Positions 21,391-33,121 of a stretch of 64,000 nt of DNA are shown here, in pieces. The DNA is from Phytophthora quininea (lineage: Eukaryota; Oomycota; Peronosporomycetes; Peronosporales; Peronosporaceae), in NCBI GenBank assembly GCA_011947345.1, contig JAAVTG010000656.1, forward strand, positions 87,392-151,391, read 5' to 3'. Under the pieces are notes generated by a model. The model had not been told where the DNA came from and did no database searches. It was given only the letters and a program-made list of their open reading frames with translations. The number at the start of each line of letters is the position of its first letter. Within the stretch, counting starts at the first letter, position 1. The position numbers were made by a program, and so were the translations under genes.

Positions 21391-22487
21391 CTATGTGATT
21401 GATTTGAGTTTTTCGTACGTAGAGTTGATGATGCCCCACGACACCAGCGATCGGAAGAAATTCATCTGGACGCCACGGTACAGCCGTCTTACACTGCAGC
21501 CGCGCTCTTTATACGTGAGCTTCAGAGCCTCCCAAGGCCCAATAAACGGCTGACCGTATACGCTCTGCATTCGTGTTCGTGCCACTACAAATGGTAAAAA
21601 CACGTCAAAAAGCCATCAAAACCAACTACCACCCCAGTTTTAACCCACCATTGATCGGGAAGGTCACTGTGCTGATCACTGCGCCCAACATCGCCCCGCA
21701 GATAAAATCGTTGGTCATTACCGCCGCCGCAGACTCTCCTTTTGGAAACTGCTGCCGTATCGGTCCTCTCAGACCGAAAAATAAAATATTGCCTGGGCCG
21801 TTGCGACACAAAATGGCCGTCAGGCCTCGGTAGTGCTCCCTCAGTCCGAATTTGTTAATGTGCAGAATAGCGTCGTATGCTCCGGCGATTTCCCGATTAA
21901 ATTTGGGCGTCTGTAACAACGTTTGTGCTCGCTGAAAAACAAAAACGTCGAAATCATTTTGTCAGAATATCACCGTCGAAATGCGTTTAAACGTTTTTCT
22001 TCTCCCACCTCAAACGGAGCCAAAATTGCTTCGGTCGTGCCGGCCATGCCTGCTGCTACGAGATTCAAGCCTGTATGCGGTCCCAAGTGGCTCTCCAACA
22101 GCTCATCGTAGAAATTGTAGAGCCCAAACATGATGGATTTGGACACCATGGCCTGCACCAGAGGCGGCTTCACCCCTCGATACAGCATGAGCCAACCTTC
22201 GCTGCGCACATTCTCAAAGGCCTGCCATGCGTTTAAACCGAACAACTATTGATAGATCCACGTTAGAACAGAATACATAATCACCATGAGCGACAATACC
22301 CCCGGGTTTTTACCTGCTGTCGAAACATGACTTTATTGGGCGGAAACGTGACCACGATGTTGATGGCGGCCGCCGAGCCCCCGCAGAAGAACTCGCGCAG
22401 GTGCGGGTACCTAGCGAAGAAGGCCTCACTGCGGGCGTCCTCGCTCTGGGTGCGCTCGGTCCCGGCGTCGCTCAGGTAGCTCTCCAT
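21391..22487 (-). CDS. SLC25A51: Mitochondrial carrier, SLC25A51/52-like (NAD+ transporter family)
   Basis: Four exons (22487-22314, 22245-22009, 21931-21649, 21584-21391) join in frame to 295 residues. Introns are 65-77 bp, GT-AG. Three mitochondrial-carrier repeats are visible. The landmark segments match human SLC25A51 as I recall it: FPPNKVMFRQQ, GTTEAILAPFERAQTLLQ, EHYRGL-RNGPGNILFFGLRGP, NDFICG-LGA, FPINVARTRMQ and SLVSWGIIN. The usual PxD/E-x-K signatures are altered in the same way as in that subfamily. It predicts NAD+ import across the inner mitochondrial membrane. The 3' end abuts the orphan promoter cassette on the other strand. Confidence 0.85.
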
Positions 22488-22894
22488 TCGCAGCGGCGCG
22501 CGGGGCCTGCAGTGGCTGCCCCCAAAACGCGGAATGACCGTGGTATAATTGGCGAGACCGTTAAAACGCAGCCATTGGTTGAAATTGACGAATACTCAAA
22601 TCAAGACGTTTCGGAGAAACCCCGTCAAAACAGTTGCCCTTGAAGTAAAAAAAAAAGGCACCTACATGTCCGATCATTCTCGTTCTTACAAGGCCGTGCT
22701 GTGCCCGGAGAAGCTCTGAAATTTATTGTGAATAAGCTGTTGCTACAATTACAATTTGTTTGTTGGTGATGAGTTGTGGCTTTGTTCCGTTTGTGAAGGT
22801 ATTCGGCAGTTGGTGACAGTGTTAAGTTCCCGATTGTATTTGCTGCATTGCCGTCGCGGTCGAGGTAGGTCCTTACGAACTCTGAAAGTAAATT
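22488..22894. other. Intergenic, carrier 5' flank and bZIP gene 5 3' flank
   Basis: No supported gene. An A run (about 22649-22657) is the only simple feature. Open frames here are short and show no family motif. Confidence 0.4.
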
Positions 22895-23464
22895 TCAGAG
22901 AACAAGAAATGCAGGACAAGCGTCGAGAGTGTCTACTTGCATGTTAGCGTGTCCGGGGCACTTGCTTTCCTCCTCTCCGCCTTCATTGCGGTCGCAGATG
23001 TGCTGCCACAGCTGCTGCAGCATCGTCTTGCGGTTTTTGACGCACGCGCACAGCTGCCGCTGTTGCAGCTCGGAGCTGATCCGGGCTCGTAGTTCTCGTT
23101 CTGCCACCATCCGCCACGGAGCCACTCGGTTCCGCGCTTCTTTGGCTTCTTGCCGCATTGTCAGCTCCACACTGAGGTGGTCGATCTCGCGGTTGAGCTT
23201 TTGGATCTCCAGTAGGCGACGCTCTCGGTTCACCAAACGCCGTTGACGGTCTCGGGCTCGAACGATCTCTCTTCTTGCAATGAGGTCGGCCTCGCTAAGT
23301 GTTCTACGCCGTCGTCGTTTGGCAGGACGAGATTTGTGAGTGGCATTGGCTGGCGGTGTATCGGCGACGGTGTCGAGGCCGTGGACGGATGGGATCTTGG
23401 GCAGTTCGGACGCGGTCAAAAAGTCCTCGACCTCGGCGAGGAACGCGGCGTCTGCGGCGGACAT
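22895..23464 (-). CDS. Short bZIP-like protein of the FLAEVE(D/E)FL family, gene 5
   Basis: From ATG 23464: FLAEVEDFLTASELP, then a basic region (VRARDRQRRLVNRERRLLE) and heptads (IQKLNREIDHLSVEL). An arginine-rich WRMVAERELRARI stretch corresponds to the first part of the family C-terminal region. The frame ends at 22895 after about 189 residues, so the C-terminal EGEGLFTGM domain is absent. It may be a truncated paralogue or a natural short form that could dimerise without the C-terminal domain. It is clearly more diverged than genes 1-4. Confidence 0.6.
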   Translation of the reverse strand: MSAADAAFLAEVEDFLTASELPKIPSVHGLDTVADTPPANATHKSRPAKRRRRRTLSEADLIARREIVRARDRQRRLVNRERRLLEIQKLNREIDHLSVELTMRQEAKEARNRVAPWRMVAERELRARISSELQQRQLCACVKNRKTMLQQLWQHICDRNEGGEEESKCPGHANMQVDTLDACPAFLVL

Positions 23465-24817
23465 GGTGAGTTGGCAAGTGAGCGCGACCGGTGGCCTTGT
23501 ACGGTAGTAGTGCAGTGTAACCTGCTTTTGTGCGTCAACATGGAAAACAGACAATCTTGACGATAACCACCGGCGCGCAATCCGCGATGCGCAAGGCCGT
23601 GAACTTGAAGCAAGCGCTTGCCGCTGCGCGCCGACTTCAACGGCTTGGGTGACGACGGCGCAGCTTCCGACAGGCTTCACGTGCGGCACCATGTCGGCAT
23701 TCAAGGCTTCTCCACTTGGTTGGCCGGCGAGTTGCCCCGACGTGATGGCCACGACGAGTACTGTGCGGCTTGTCGAGTTGATTTCAGCGGCTGGCGACGG
23801 AAGTAGCTTCGCCTTCGCCTTCGCACGCGCAATGGAAACCACCCAAAAGATGAATTTCACGACGACAGCGCTGTCGGCTAAACATTCGTCGGGCTTGGTC
23901 TCGACAGCAGCAAGTGTTTCTCTTTACAGGGCAATACGCTCTTCACCGCCTCGCCACGAGGTTGTTGCCCCATTCTGCTTGTCCATTCTTAAAGCAGCTC
24001 CAGTCTCGCTCGTGAAATGACCCAGAGCTATCGTCGTAGCTGTTGAACCAAGCGAGGCGTTTTGTAGAGAAGTCTACGCGCCAGATTTCCTAAACCGCTG
24101 CGACGGGATCTTTAGCTGGGGCTTCGCCGTAACGACACCCCGAAGGCGCTGCTGTGGGGTGTTGCGTCGGGCCTTGGTCAGCTTGATCTCCACCTTGGTG
24201 AACACCACAAGGTGGCCTTGGCATTTGCAACGAACGCGAGCGTTCCTATCAGTACTCTGGCGGCCAGTATTACAGTACCTCCTCCAGGCGGGCAACGTGG
24301 CGCCTCAGACCGAGCGGATGAGGCCCCGGATGAAGTCGATGTGCTCGAGCTCGTGCCGACGGACGAGTTGACATCCGAGGCGGAGGAGATGAAGGCGGGC
24401 AGTCAGCGCTCGCTTGGCCGTCCTGTGGAGCTGGGGCGTGTCTTCTTCAGGGGTCTGTCGGTTTTAGTGGGGGATGAAGAAGTACCGTCGGCGAAGGCTC
24501 TCCTTTCGTGCGATCGCCATGGTGTCGACGTTGTATCAGACCTGAGTTTGAGAAAGCGCTGTTCGATGTGTCGGCCCTGGCAAGCATGCTGGAGGTGACC
24601 GTCCCAAGGCGTGGTTCGAGCCGCCCCTGCATCGCTACTACTCGCCTGGGGTCGCTTGGCACTGTGGGCGGACAGCCCCGACTTGCCCAGAGTCGGATAT
24701 CATCCGTTCCCGACAGTCTCTGGTCGTTCATCGCTCCCTCTGCTCCACCGAGAGCGGATGCTGCACCGGGTCATTTGCCGACCGTGACAGTCGCCGTCAA
24801 AGCTCACACGGTCCGTG
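23465..24817. other. 1.35 kb with no recognised gene
   Basis: Several frames of 60-130 codons overlap on both strands, but none shows a start context, domain or similarity to other parts of the window. An Inr-like GTCATTTGCCGA near 24769 probably serves the kinase at 24818. Confidence 0.4.
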
Positions 24818-26594
24818 ATGGCGCGCATCGCTGAGCTTTCGCTGTTTGTGGCGCTGCTTCAGTTCGCCGGATTTACTGCCGCCCAAACCACGTCCTACAT
24901 GATGCAGACCACGACCATCTACACGAACGAAAGCTGCACCAGCTCGGCAGTGAATGTGCTCGTGATCGAGAACGACAACTGCTCGGCGGTGGCCTGCTCG
25001 CCTCGGGTGTTTGGCAACAACACGGACTATTACAAGGCCACGACCTGCTACTCCGCCGACAGGTTCTCGTACGACCCGATGGAAGACATTTTCGACGGCC
25101 AGGCGTTCGTGGAGGGCCAAGCGTACAGCAACACCAACTGCAGTGACGACGCCTACTTGTACCGCCAAGGCCTGGCCGTCGGTGGCTGCGAGCCGTTCAC
25201 GACAAGAAACAACCACAGCGTCAGCGTCAAACTCGACAGCGATGGATCGGCGGCCATGATCCTGTTCGACAACACCGAGTGTACAGACCCACCGCTCACG
25301 ACGTACGCACTGGGGAATGATACGCTTGCCAACCATCTCTGCTACGAAGGGATCAGTAACACTGGCTTGGTCCAGTACATTGCCAAGTACTACGTGCATG
25401 AAGACTACAACTCGGGTAGTAGTGGTGGCTCTGATACAACTACACAGGGAACCGCAGACGAAGGAAATTCCAGTCATGCTGCGCTGTATGGAGGCGTCGC
25501 AGCTGCAGTGGTCGTGGTGTTGGTCGCCGCTGCTTTGATTATCCATCGACATCGAAAGTCTCAGAAGCGCCGCGAAATGGAGGGCACATTGGTCGTGATG
25601 GAGGAGCTGTACACAAGTCCTGGCACCAACTTCCAGCGGCCAGGGAAATTCGACCACGACTCGAGTAGTAGGACGACGATGCTAGCGCACACGTCGGATC
25701 GCTTGGGACGACGACACCATCGTAGCAGCTCGGATACCGCGTGACAAGGTGATCGTCGGGGATCTTTTGAGTCGTGGGGCGTTTGGCGAGGTCTATAAAG
25801 GCGCTTACAACGGTCAACCGGTGGCTGTAAAGGTGCTGCTGCAGGACACCAGACGTAGCATTCCGCACGTGAACGCCTTCATGGAAGAAGTGAAGATGGC
25901 GGCAGTCATGGATCACCCTCATATAGCCAAGTTCGTCGGCGTTGCTTGGGACTCGCTCACAGATCTCTGCTCTGTCACTGAGTTCATGAACGGTGGCGAT
26001 CTGAAGGCTCTGGTGTTGAAATATCAAGCCGAAAACCATCCAGAAGGCTTCGATCGAACCAAAGTTACAATCGCGCTGCACGTTGCTCATGCGCTTACGT
26101 ATTTGCACTCTCTCGACCCTCCCGTGATCCACCGCGACCTCAAGTCGAAGAATATCTTACTCAACCAAGAGCTGGAGGCGAAAGTGACAGACTTTGGCAT
26201 CTCTAGAGAATGGATCGACGCGACGTTGACGGCCGGAGTGGGGACGTCACTTTGGATGGCGCCCGAGGTCATGATCGGAAACCCGTACGACGAGAAGGCT
26301 GACATGTTTTCGTTCGGAGTTGTCTTGTCAGAGCTCTCCACGCACGCGACGCCGTACTCACACGCGAAATTGCGTCGCGGATCGAGTCAACAAATGCCTC
26401 GCACCGTCGTCCTGCAGAACGTGGCGGCGGGGACGTTGAGTGTGAAGTTTTCCGAGGTGGGGCCAGCGTCCATGATCGCATTGGGCATGGAGTGCGTGTC
26501 TTGGGATCCCAAAGACCGTCCGACGGCAGCCGAGGCGCTCTATCGACTGCACAAAGTCTTGACGCAGGAAATGTCGATACACGAAGTGAGGTAA
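24818..26594 (+). CDS. Receptor-like TKL kinase 1 (signal peptide, 8-Cys ectodomain, TM; one frameshift)
   Basis: ATG 24818 opens a clear signal peptide (MARIAELSLFVALLQFAG, cleavage near TAAQ). An ectodomain of about 190 residues follows with eight conserved cysteines and several N-x-S/T sites. After a linker comes one membrane helix (AAAVVVVLVAAALII, about residue 230) and a basic cytoplasmic stretch. The kinase domain has GAFGEVYKG, VAVKVL, HRDLKSKN, DFG and WMAPEVM, all intact, and is TKL-like. The frame shifts once between 25686 and 25743, at the conserved WDD-IVAARIPR segment before the kinase. It is probably a cell-surface receptor kinase; the ligand is unknown. It is the only one of the set with an obvious signal peptide. 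Confidence 0.75.
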
Positions 26595-26839
26595 CCAGGA
26601 GTAGGATGCAGATATTATTCAAGCAAAGGTGTTTCGTTTCGTCAAGGAGGTGTTGGATCAAGGATCTTTGTCGTTGGAAGAAGTTTTACCTCACCGAGAT
26701 CGGTTTGGAGTTCGCTCTACAAGGTGGCGAGCGGAATGGAGCTACAAGTTGCAGAGGGTTCAGGCAATGTGGGACTTGATGTGCTGAGCCGCAAAGCCCA
26801 GGTGAGCATCGCACAACAAAACGCCTGACCCCTGCCACC

Positions 26840-26853
26840 TCACTTCCCATTCT
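26840..26853 (+). promoter_or_regulatory. Inr-like element, kinase 2
   Basis: TCACTTCCCATTCT resembles the oomycete Inr with two mismatches, 24 bp before ATG 26878. It supports initiation at the MQS codons rather than in an upstream exon. Confidence 0.35.
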
Positions 26854-26877
26854 GCGCTTGCCCGTCTCAACCAACCG

Positions 26878-28709
26878 ATGCAGTCCGTCAACGTCTTTGC
26901 GGACGCCTCGTGCGAGACGCCGGTGTCGATGCAGATGTCCACCACGACGGACTGCGTCAGTTCGGACTGCACCGCGACGCTCATCGGATCCGACTACTAC
27001 TACGTCTCCACCACCTGTCCATCGAATGCGTACTCGTACGCCAGCAAAATGTTGGGGTCGAACGACTACGTGCTGGTGGATCTGTACAGCGGTCTCGACT
27101 GCAGCGACACTTCCTCCGGCACATACGTCTTCCTCGCAACTGGGACGTGCTATCCGCAGAGCTCAAGTGGACAAGGGTTCACCGCGTCGGTCTACTCGAA
27201 CGGGTCCGCTCAACTCCACTACTATTTGGACTCGTCCTGTCAGTACTCCGTCACCGACCCTTACGACATCACTGAAGATCTACTCACGAGCCACACATGC
27301 TTCATGAGCAGCAAGTTCTACTCCAACTCGGAAGGATCAGCGACGAATGGCGTCAACAGTTCAGCTGCGAGTGGCGGCAGCGCAACCTCAACCAGCGGGA
27401 CGACGACGACGGGGGATCGACGACAACCGGTGGAAGTAGTGGTGGCGCATTGATAACGGGTGGAAGTAGTGGAGGAACGACGACAACTGACGGGAGCGGG
27501 AGCGGCTCCAGTTCTTCAGGAGTTAGTGTCGGCGTCATAGCCGGAATTGCCATCGGTTGTGTTGTGTTGTTGCTACTACTCGGCTTCTGTTTCCGCTGTT
27601 ACCGGCGACGCCGAGATCTCAATAACCAACAGGACATGCAGCACGTCGCAAGCCCTGCGATGTTTGAGCAGCCCATGGGGATCAATTCTCACTTCCAGCA
27701 AATCCCAATCACTCCGCCGAAACACAGCGCGACCGAATCGCTCTCCAATTCAAGAGACGGAATTCCTAGCAAGTTGTGGGACGACGAAGCCATCGTCGCT
27801 GCTCGCATCCCACGAGAGAAGGTTGTAACCGAGCGTGTCATCAACCGAGGCGGCTTTGGAGAAGTCTACGCGGGGACATACAACGGACAGCGAGTGGCCA
27901 TCAAAATGCTGCGGCCAGAGCGCAAGAAGAGCATCCAGCAAGTCAACGCGTTCCTGGCCGAGATCAAACTCATGACTGCGCTGGAGCACCCGAACATCGT
28001 CACCTTCATTGGCGTCGCCTGGGACTCCCTTGCGGACTTGTGTTGTGTCACAGAGCTCATGGCCATCGACTTGAAAGCGTTGCTGGCGAAATTCCACGAG
28101 CAGCATCTGCCCACGGGATTCGACTCCGACAAGATCAAAGTGGCGTTGCAAGTCGCCTACGGATTGACGTACTTGCACTCGTGCGCGCCACCGGTGCTTC
28201 ACAGAGACCTCAAGTCCAGTAACATTTTACTGAACGAGGCAATGGACCCCAAGCTGACGGACTTTGGCATCTCCCGAGAGCGAGTGGATGCGACGATGAC
28301 CGCTGGTGTTGGGACGTACGTCTACTGATTGAATTCCTTCGAAGACGTTGTTGTACTTACCATCTCTTGTGTGTGAACAGGTCACTGTGGATGGCTCCTG
28401 AGGTGATGGTGGGCGATCGGTACGACGACAAGGCCGACATATTTTCCTTCGGCGTGGTGCTATCGGAATTGGACTCGCACGTTCTGCCGTACGCGCACGC
28501 CAAGGCCAATTCGCGATCCAGCGGCCGGATCTCCGACGCCGTTCTTTTCCAGAAGGTGGCCACGGGGCAACTAACCGTGCAGTTCTCCGGAAACGGTGTG
28601 ACGTCCATGATGCAGCTCGGTCTCGCGTGTGTCGTTGGACCCAAAGCAACGCCCCACCGCAGCCGAGGCGCTCTACCGACTGCAGCAAATCTTGGCCACC
28701 CAGCAGTAG
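26878..28709 (+). CDS. Receptor-like TKL kinase 2 (two frameshifts, one intron)
   Basis: The ectodomain begins MQSVNVFADASC and has the same eight cysteines. A Gly/Ser/Thr-rich linker is followed by a membrane helix (VIAGIAIGCVVLLLLLGFCF). The juxtamembrane KLWDDEAIVAARIPREKV leads into a kinase with GGFGEVYAG, VAIKML, HRDLKSSN and DFG. An intron at 28316-28380 (GTACGT...AACAG) splits the activation segment; splicing gives GVGTSLWMAPEVM. Frame breaks are a G run in the linker (27411-27415) and a GT repeat near 28627-28633, after which the family ending (PKQRPTAAEALYRLQ) resumes and stops at 28709. No signal peptide is evident from this ATG. Confidence 0.7.
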
Positions 28710-29422
28710 AGAATCTGCAGCGTTAATCGACAGCATATATGGATACAAGCGTCACGCGTGGGGCTCATACTCGTTCAACGCAGTTCGGTATCAACGAGTC
28801 GTAGATACCGAACTGCATCAAGTGGATCATCATCAACTGTAAATGGGTATCTGAATGCAGCACAGTGCTGTGCAGTTAAACGACCGGCATCAAACCTGTT
28901 TTGGCACGCGAAAACAGACGGCGATACTTGGGAAGAAGAGCCCAAGCGGGTGAGCGCCAAGCAGCACCATCACGAAGGCCAGCAGGTGGCTGAGGATCTC
29001 AGGCACGTTTCTCCACGAATCGCAAGGCACGGTCCGCTCCTCGTCCTCGTCCAGCATGTCAAGAAGTTGGCCATGGCAAGCCTGGACTGTTGCGGAAATG
29101 CCCGCCAACGTCAACGCCAGAGAGAGAATAAAGTTGATTAACTAGGTAAAGGATAATTCGTCAAGCTAGCTACCCTGCCGACGCCAGAAGCCAGGCACGT
29201 TGCCAGGTCATGGCCGCCAGGCGTGCACAGCATTGGGATCCCAGCAGGACTTGTCCAGTGCTGTATAATCTTAATCAACAGACTCGACTGGATGACCCGC
29301 ACACCGAGGTGTTGCATCGAGTGCTCGTTCTTGTGCAGCCGACTCCATAGAAAAACCTTCAGCGGGAAACGGCCATTCGCGTTGGGTTCACCTCTGCACC
29401 TATTTGCTGTTCGACGCTCGCC
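28710..29422. other. Intergenic between kinases 2 and 3
   Basis: About 710 bp. An open minus frame at 29114-28890 has a hydrophobic stretch but no start context or homology visible within the window. I see no supported gene. Confidence 0.4.
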
Positions 29423-29436
29423 ACATTCCTCGATTT
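29423..29436 (+). promoter_or_regulatory. Inr-like element, kinase 3
   Basis: ACATTCCTCGATTT is close to TCATTYYNCAWTTT and nearly the same as the element before kinase 4a (TCATTCCCCGATTC). It lies 28 bp upstream of ATG 29465. Confidence 0.4.
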
Positions 29437-29464
29437 CCAGCCGCCTCAAATATAGTAGTCGTGT

Positions 29465-31154
29465 ATGCAGTCTATCGACGTCTACTCGGACTCGAGCTGC
29501 AGCTCCGTGCCGGTCTCCATGTCCATGGCCGAGTCGTCGAGCTGCAGCACCGTGAGCTGCACCTCGACCTCATTGGCACTGAATACTACTACTACACCAC
29601 CGCGTGCCCTCGAACGCCAAGACGTATGCGTCCAGCGTCTACGGCAGCACCAAGTACCTCTTGATCGATGTCTACAGCGAGACCGACTGCTCCACCTACA
29701 CGGGCACGGCAGTGATCGTCGCGTCGGGCAAGTGCGAGGTGCTGGGCACGTCTGGAAGCTCTGCGGTCACTCAATTCTACGCCAATGGGTCGGTGAGTCT
29801 GCAGTATTACAACGACGCCGCCTGCACCTACACCACCACCTCGCCGTACGTGGTGAGCAAAGACCTCCTCACGAGCCACTCGTGCTTCGAAGGTATCAAG
29901 CTTTATTCGAACTCGGACGGGTCGAGTACTAGTGGAACGACGGGGTCTAGCAGCAGTAGCAGCTCAGGATTGAGCACCGGTGCTATCGTCGGAATTATCG
30001 CCGGGGTCTTGGTGCTTCTGCTTCTGATCGTCGGCATCTTAATCTGCAGATGTCGTCGCCAGAAGACTCAGCAGCAACAACAACAGATTCAGACGCCGAG
30101 CGTCTTGGAGCAAGGTGTCGGCTCGACTGACCAGTTCTACAGGGCTTCAGCGACTCCTAAAGTCACGACAGGCACGGAATCGACTGTGCTAATCAGCTCG
30201 GACGGTCAGATGCGGAGCAAATTGTGGGACGACGAAGCGATCGTCGCTGCTCGGATCCCAAGAGAGAAGGTTGTGGTAAAGCATCTCATCAACCGAGGAG
30301 GCTTTGGAGAAGTTTACTCCGGGACGTACAATGGCGAACGCGTTGCTGTCAAGATGCTGCTACCCGAACGCAAGAAGAGCATCGAACAGGTTAACGCCTT
30401 CCTGTCTGAAGTGAAGCTCATGAGCACACTCGATCACCCGCATATCGTCAGCTTTATTGGCGTTGCGTGGGACTCACTCACGGATCTTTGCGTCGTGACG
30501 GAGTATATGACAATCGATCTGAAGGCGCTACTGGCCAAATTCCACGAGCAGAACTTACCCACAGGATTTGACTACGACAAGGTCAAGGTGGCGCTGCATG
30601 TGGCGCACGCTCTGACGTATCTTCACTCGTGTGCGCCGCCTGTAATTCACCGAGATCTCAAGTCCAGCAATATTCTACTGAATGAAGCGATGGACGCCAA
30701 GGTGACGGACTTTGGCATCTCGAGAGAGCGTGTGGACGCGACGATGACGGCTGGTGTTGGAACGTACGTTCAGTTTGACTTGGATCCTGTTGGTGTTGTT
30801 GAGCTTATCGTCTTTGATGTCGTGCAGGTCTCTTTGATGGCTCCTGAAGTGATGCTCGGCGATCACTACGACGACAAGGCTGATATGTTTTCTTTCGGTG
30901 TGGTGCTGTCGGAATTGGACTCGCATGCTCTACCGTACGCGATGGCTAAGAGCAACAGCTCGGGCCATCGTGTCACCGACGCTGCTATTCTGCAGTTGGT
31001 GACGTCCGGTCAGCTACACGTGCAGTTCTCCGGAAACGGTTCACGGTCGATGGTGGAGTTGGGATTGGACTGCGTCAAGTTGGACCCGAAACAGCGACCA
31101 ACCGCAGCAGAGGCACTCTACAGACTGCAGAAGATCTTGGCCAACGAAGTGTAG
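29465..31154 (+). CDS. Receptor-like TKL kinase 3 (frameshifts; intron readable in frame)
   Basis: The ectodomain (MQSIDVYSDSSC onward) carries eight cysteines but is broken twice, near 29569-29573 and 29605-29610, each by one base. The helix is IVGIIAGVLVLLLLIVGILI. WDDEAIVAARIPREKV leads into a kinase with GGFGEVYSG, VAVKML, HRDLKSSN, DFG and APEVM. A 64 bp intron (30764-30827, GTACGT...GTGCAG) sits exactly where kinase 2 has one. Because a G is missing after it (TTTGATGG instead of TTTGGATGG), the spliced message would hit a stop, whereas the unspliced message stays open. The C-terminus (PKQRPTAAEALYRLQKIL) is intact. Confidence 0.7.
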
Positions 31155-31875
31155 GTGTGCGATTTTAATCTTAGTTGTTGTACGTAAGGATCACCTTGCT
31201 GGTAATGTGTTTCAATGGCTTCATCACGTCCCTGCGTCCTCAAGACGAGGGGATACTCTACAATCAAGGCAGGAGCATATACTCCTGTTAGTTTACAGCC
31301 TCCACTTTAGTTTTCGACATACCGGCTAAACCACAAACTAGGGTGTGCTGTCCACACCTACACATACTGAAGGTGTTCGTGTTGTTCGTGTGTAGTAAAA
31401 TTTGTCGACATGTAGCTTGCACAAGACCGCTTCAACGAGATCAGCATTTTTAAATGCACTTAAAAGTGAATTATAAACTGCCGCTGGGAGTTGAAGTCAT
31501 CTCGTGTCGAGGGCGTCTTTGGGAGAGCATTCTCGGGTTTCCATTTGCGCCGTTTCCAGCTTCTCTAAGTTCCCAAACCCAGAACGTGTGGGGGCATCCA
31601 TTTGGTCCAAGCGCCGCAATCGGTTGTCGGCAACCACTGTGGAGAAGTCAACATTCAACTACTGCAACAGCATGTTGCTGGACGACGTCGACCACGAAGC
31701 CTACTTCGACAACACTTGATGTCCTCGACGTGTAGGAGCGATACGATGACGACAGGTACTTTGCTTCGGAGAGCTGCAGCGGCAGTTGATAAATTGTAGC
31801 TGGATTGACACATGCTGCAACCTACCGGACAAGTGTAGATGTGAACCAATAAAATTCTACATGTTCCTTTCACAC
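31155..31875. other. Intergenic after kinase 3
   Basis: About 720 bp without a supported gene. Overlapping short frames at 31454-31799 show no motif. Confidence 0.4.
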
Positions 31876-32688
31876 CCTAGCTGCGAGATGTGGCCCTCTT
31901 CTTGCTTCTATCTCTCTTGCTCCGAATGGAAAAGAACACTTCATGGAAGTTGACACGGTAGGGACCCGACTTGGTGATCACCATATTGGACGTCGGACCG
32001 ACAGCGGCCATAACTTCGCTTTTGCCTCCACGTACTGTGTCCTTTGTTGCGGCCTGACGCTCCGACTTTGTTGCGAGCGGATGAGAATCACACTGGAGTG
32101 CGAGAACATTCGACTCCAAGCGTCAGCGATCTCGACTCCATTGGTGCCGGACGTGCGCTCCATTGCGTGGAGAAGCGCTCGCCCCACGCAATCGTAGTGC
32201 TCGAGCTTCACACCGAAGCGACGGTGCGTCTTGGTGAGCGCCAGAATTTTGTCGGTAATATTCTCGGCCGCCAGCATCGTCCGCATCCCAGCACTGATGT
32301 GGACTAGCACACGACCGCGGACGTGCATGGACGACCGGAACACGTGCTTGAGGTCCCCGCCGTGCTCTTCCAGGTACGCGTAGAAGACGTCGTAGAGCTC
32401 TGTGATCTTGTTGTTCTGCGCCTTGGTAATGTGTTTTGCCTCCTTGGGCTGGCTCGACGTAGTGTGGAAGGAGGAATTTCGCTGTGGAGGGGCGTCTTTG
32501 AACACTCGGTCCCAGTGCTGCGCTGCCACCCGTCGGTGCTCTTCCGTTGACTTTTCGTAGTAGACGAAGGACGGCAGATACTTTTTCATGAGTCTCACAT
32601 CCCCGTAGCCGAACTTCTTGGGCTTCTTGTTGTCGGGTGTCGCTTGAGCCTGCGATGGTGGGCCGAGGCGCGAGGTTTTCGCCCCCAT
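31876..32688 (-). pseudogene. Globin-like protein, frameshifted copy
   Basis: From ATG 32688 the protein is nearly identical to the intact globin-like gene at 42041 through the globin fold, including the proximal-His stretch KTHRRFGV and HYDCVGRALL. A net three-base loss turns NWSPEI into NGVEI. One missing A in an A run (plus-strand T run 32067-32069) then shifts the frame. The first frame runs on to 31978, and the original tail continues in the next frame to about 31877. The globin core is complete, so a shortened protein could still bind haem. It is mirror-oriented to the 42041 copy. Confidence 0.7.
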
Positions 32689-33062
32689 GGTCGTAGCTCG
32701 ACCACTTCACGAAGATGACGGAATTAGTCACCGTCCAAGTGTATGGGGAGGCCTTTGCGCAATGACTCAAACAGAGCCAACACATGAGCTTTAGGTTCTT
32801 ATGCTGCGTGTCCCCATAACGGCAAAAGGTTTCGACGACAGCAATATTTGGACAATATGCCACGTGATCTCGACTCCACTATTTCCAGGTCCATACCGGT
32901 ATTGAGGAATTCGCACGCTTTCATTGACATTTGAGCAAGAAAACAAAGGAAACTTGCAGATCACTTCGACTTCCATTTAATGGCCCCTGGCAACGACCTC
33001 AGCTCAACTACTGGAGTCATAGAAGGAAGAAATTCTCCGTCAGATTCTGGCTGATGTCAATT
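32689..33062. other. Globin 5' flank up to the DIRS element
   Basis: The first about 35 bp (GTCGTAGCTCGACCACTTCACG) match the flank of the other globin gene at about 42015-42040 in inverse orientation. Similarity fades soon after. No gene is seen. Confidence 0.4.
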
Positions 33063-33121
33063 TCAATTGTCGTTGCTTTCTCTTCGGGGCGTGCCGAGAA
33101 CGGCACAAATGAAAGTTGGTA

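Noticed and set aside
24797..25657. 286-residue antisense frame over the kinase 1 ectodomain
   Set aside because: It has no start context, and the sense frame has a signal peptide, cysteines and a membrane helix.
29604..31154. Kinase 3 as one uninterrupted 516-residue gene starting MPSNAK
   Set aside because: The start is inside the ectodomain. Comparison with kinase 2 shows an intron and earlier ectodomain in other frames.
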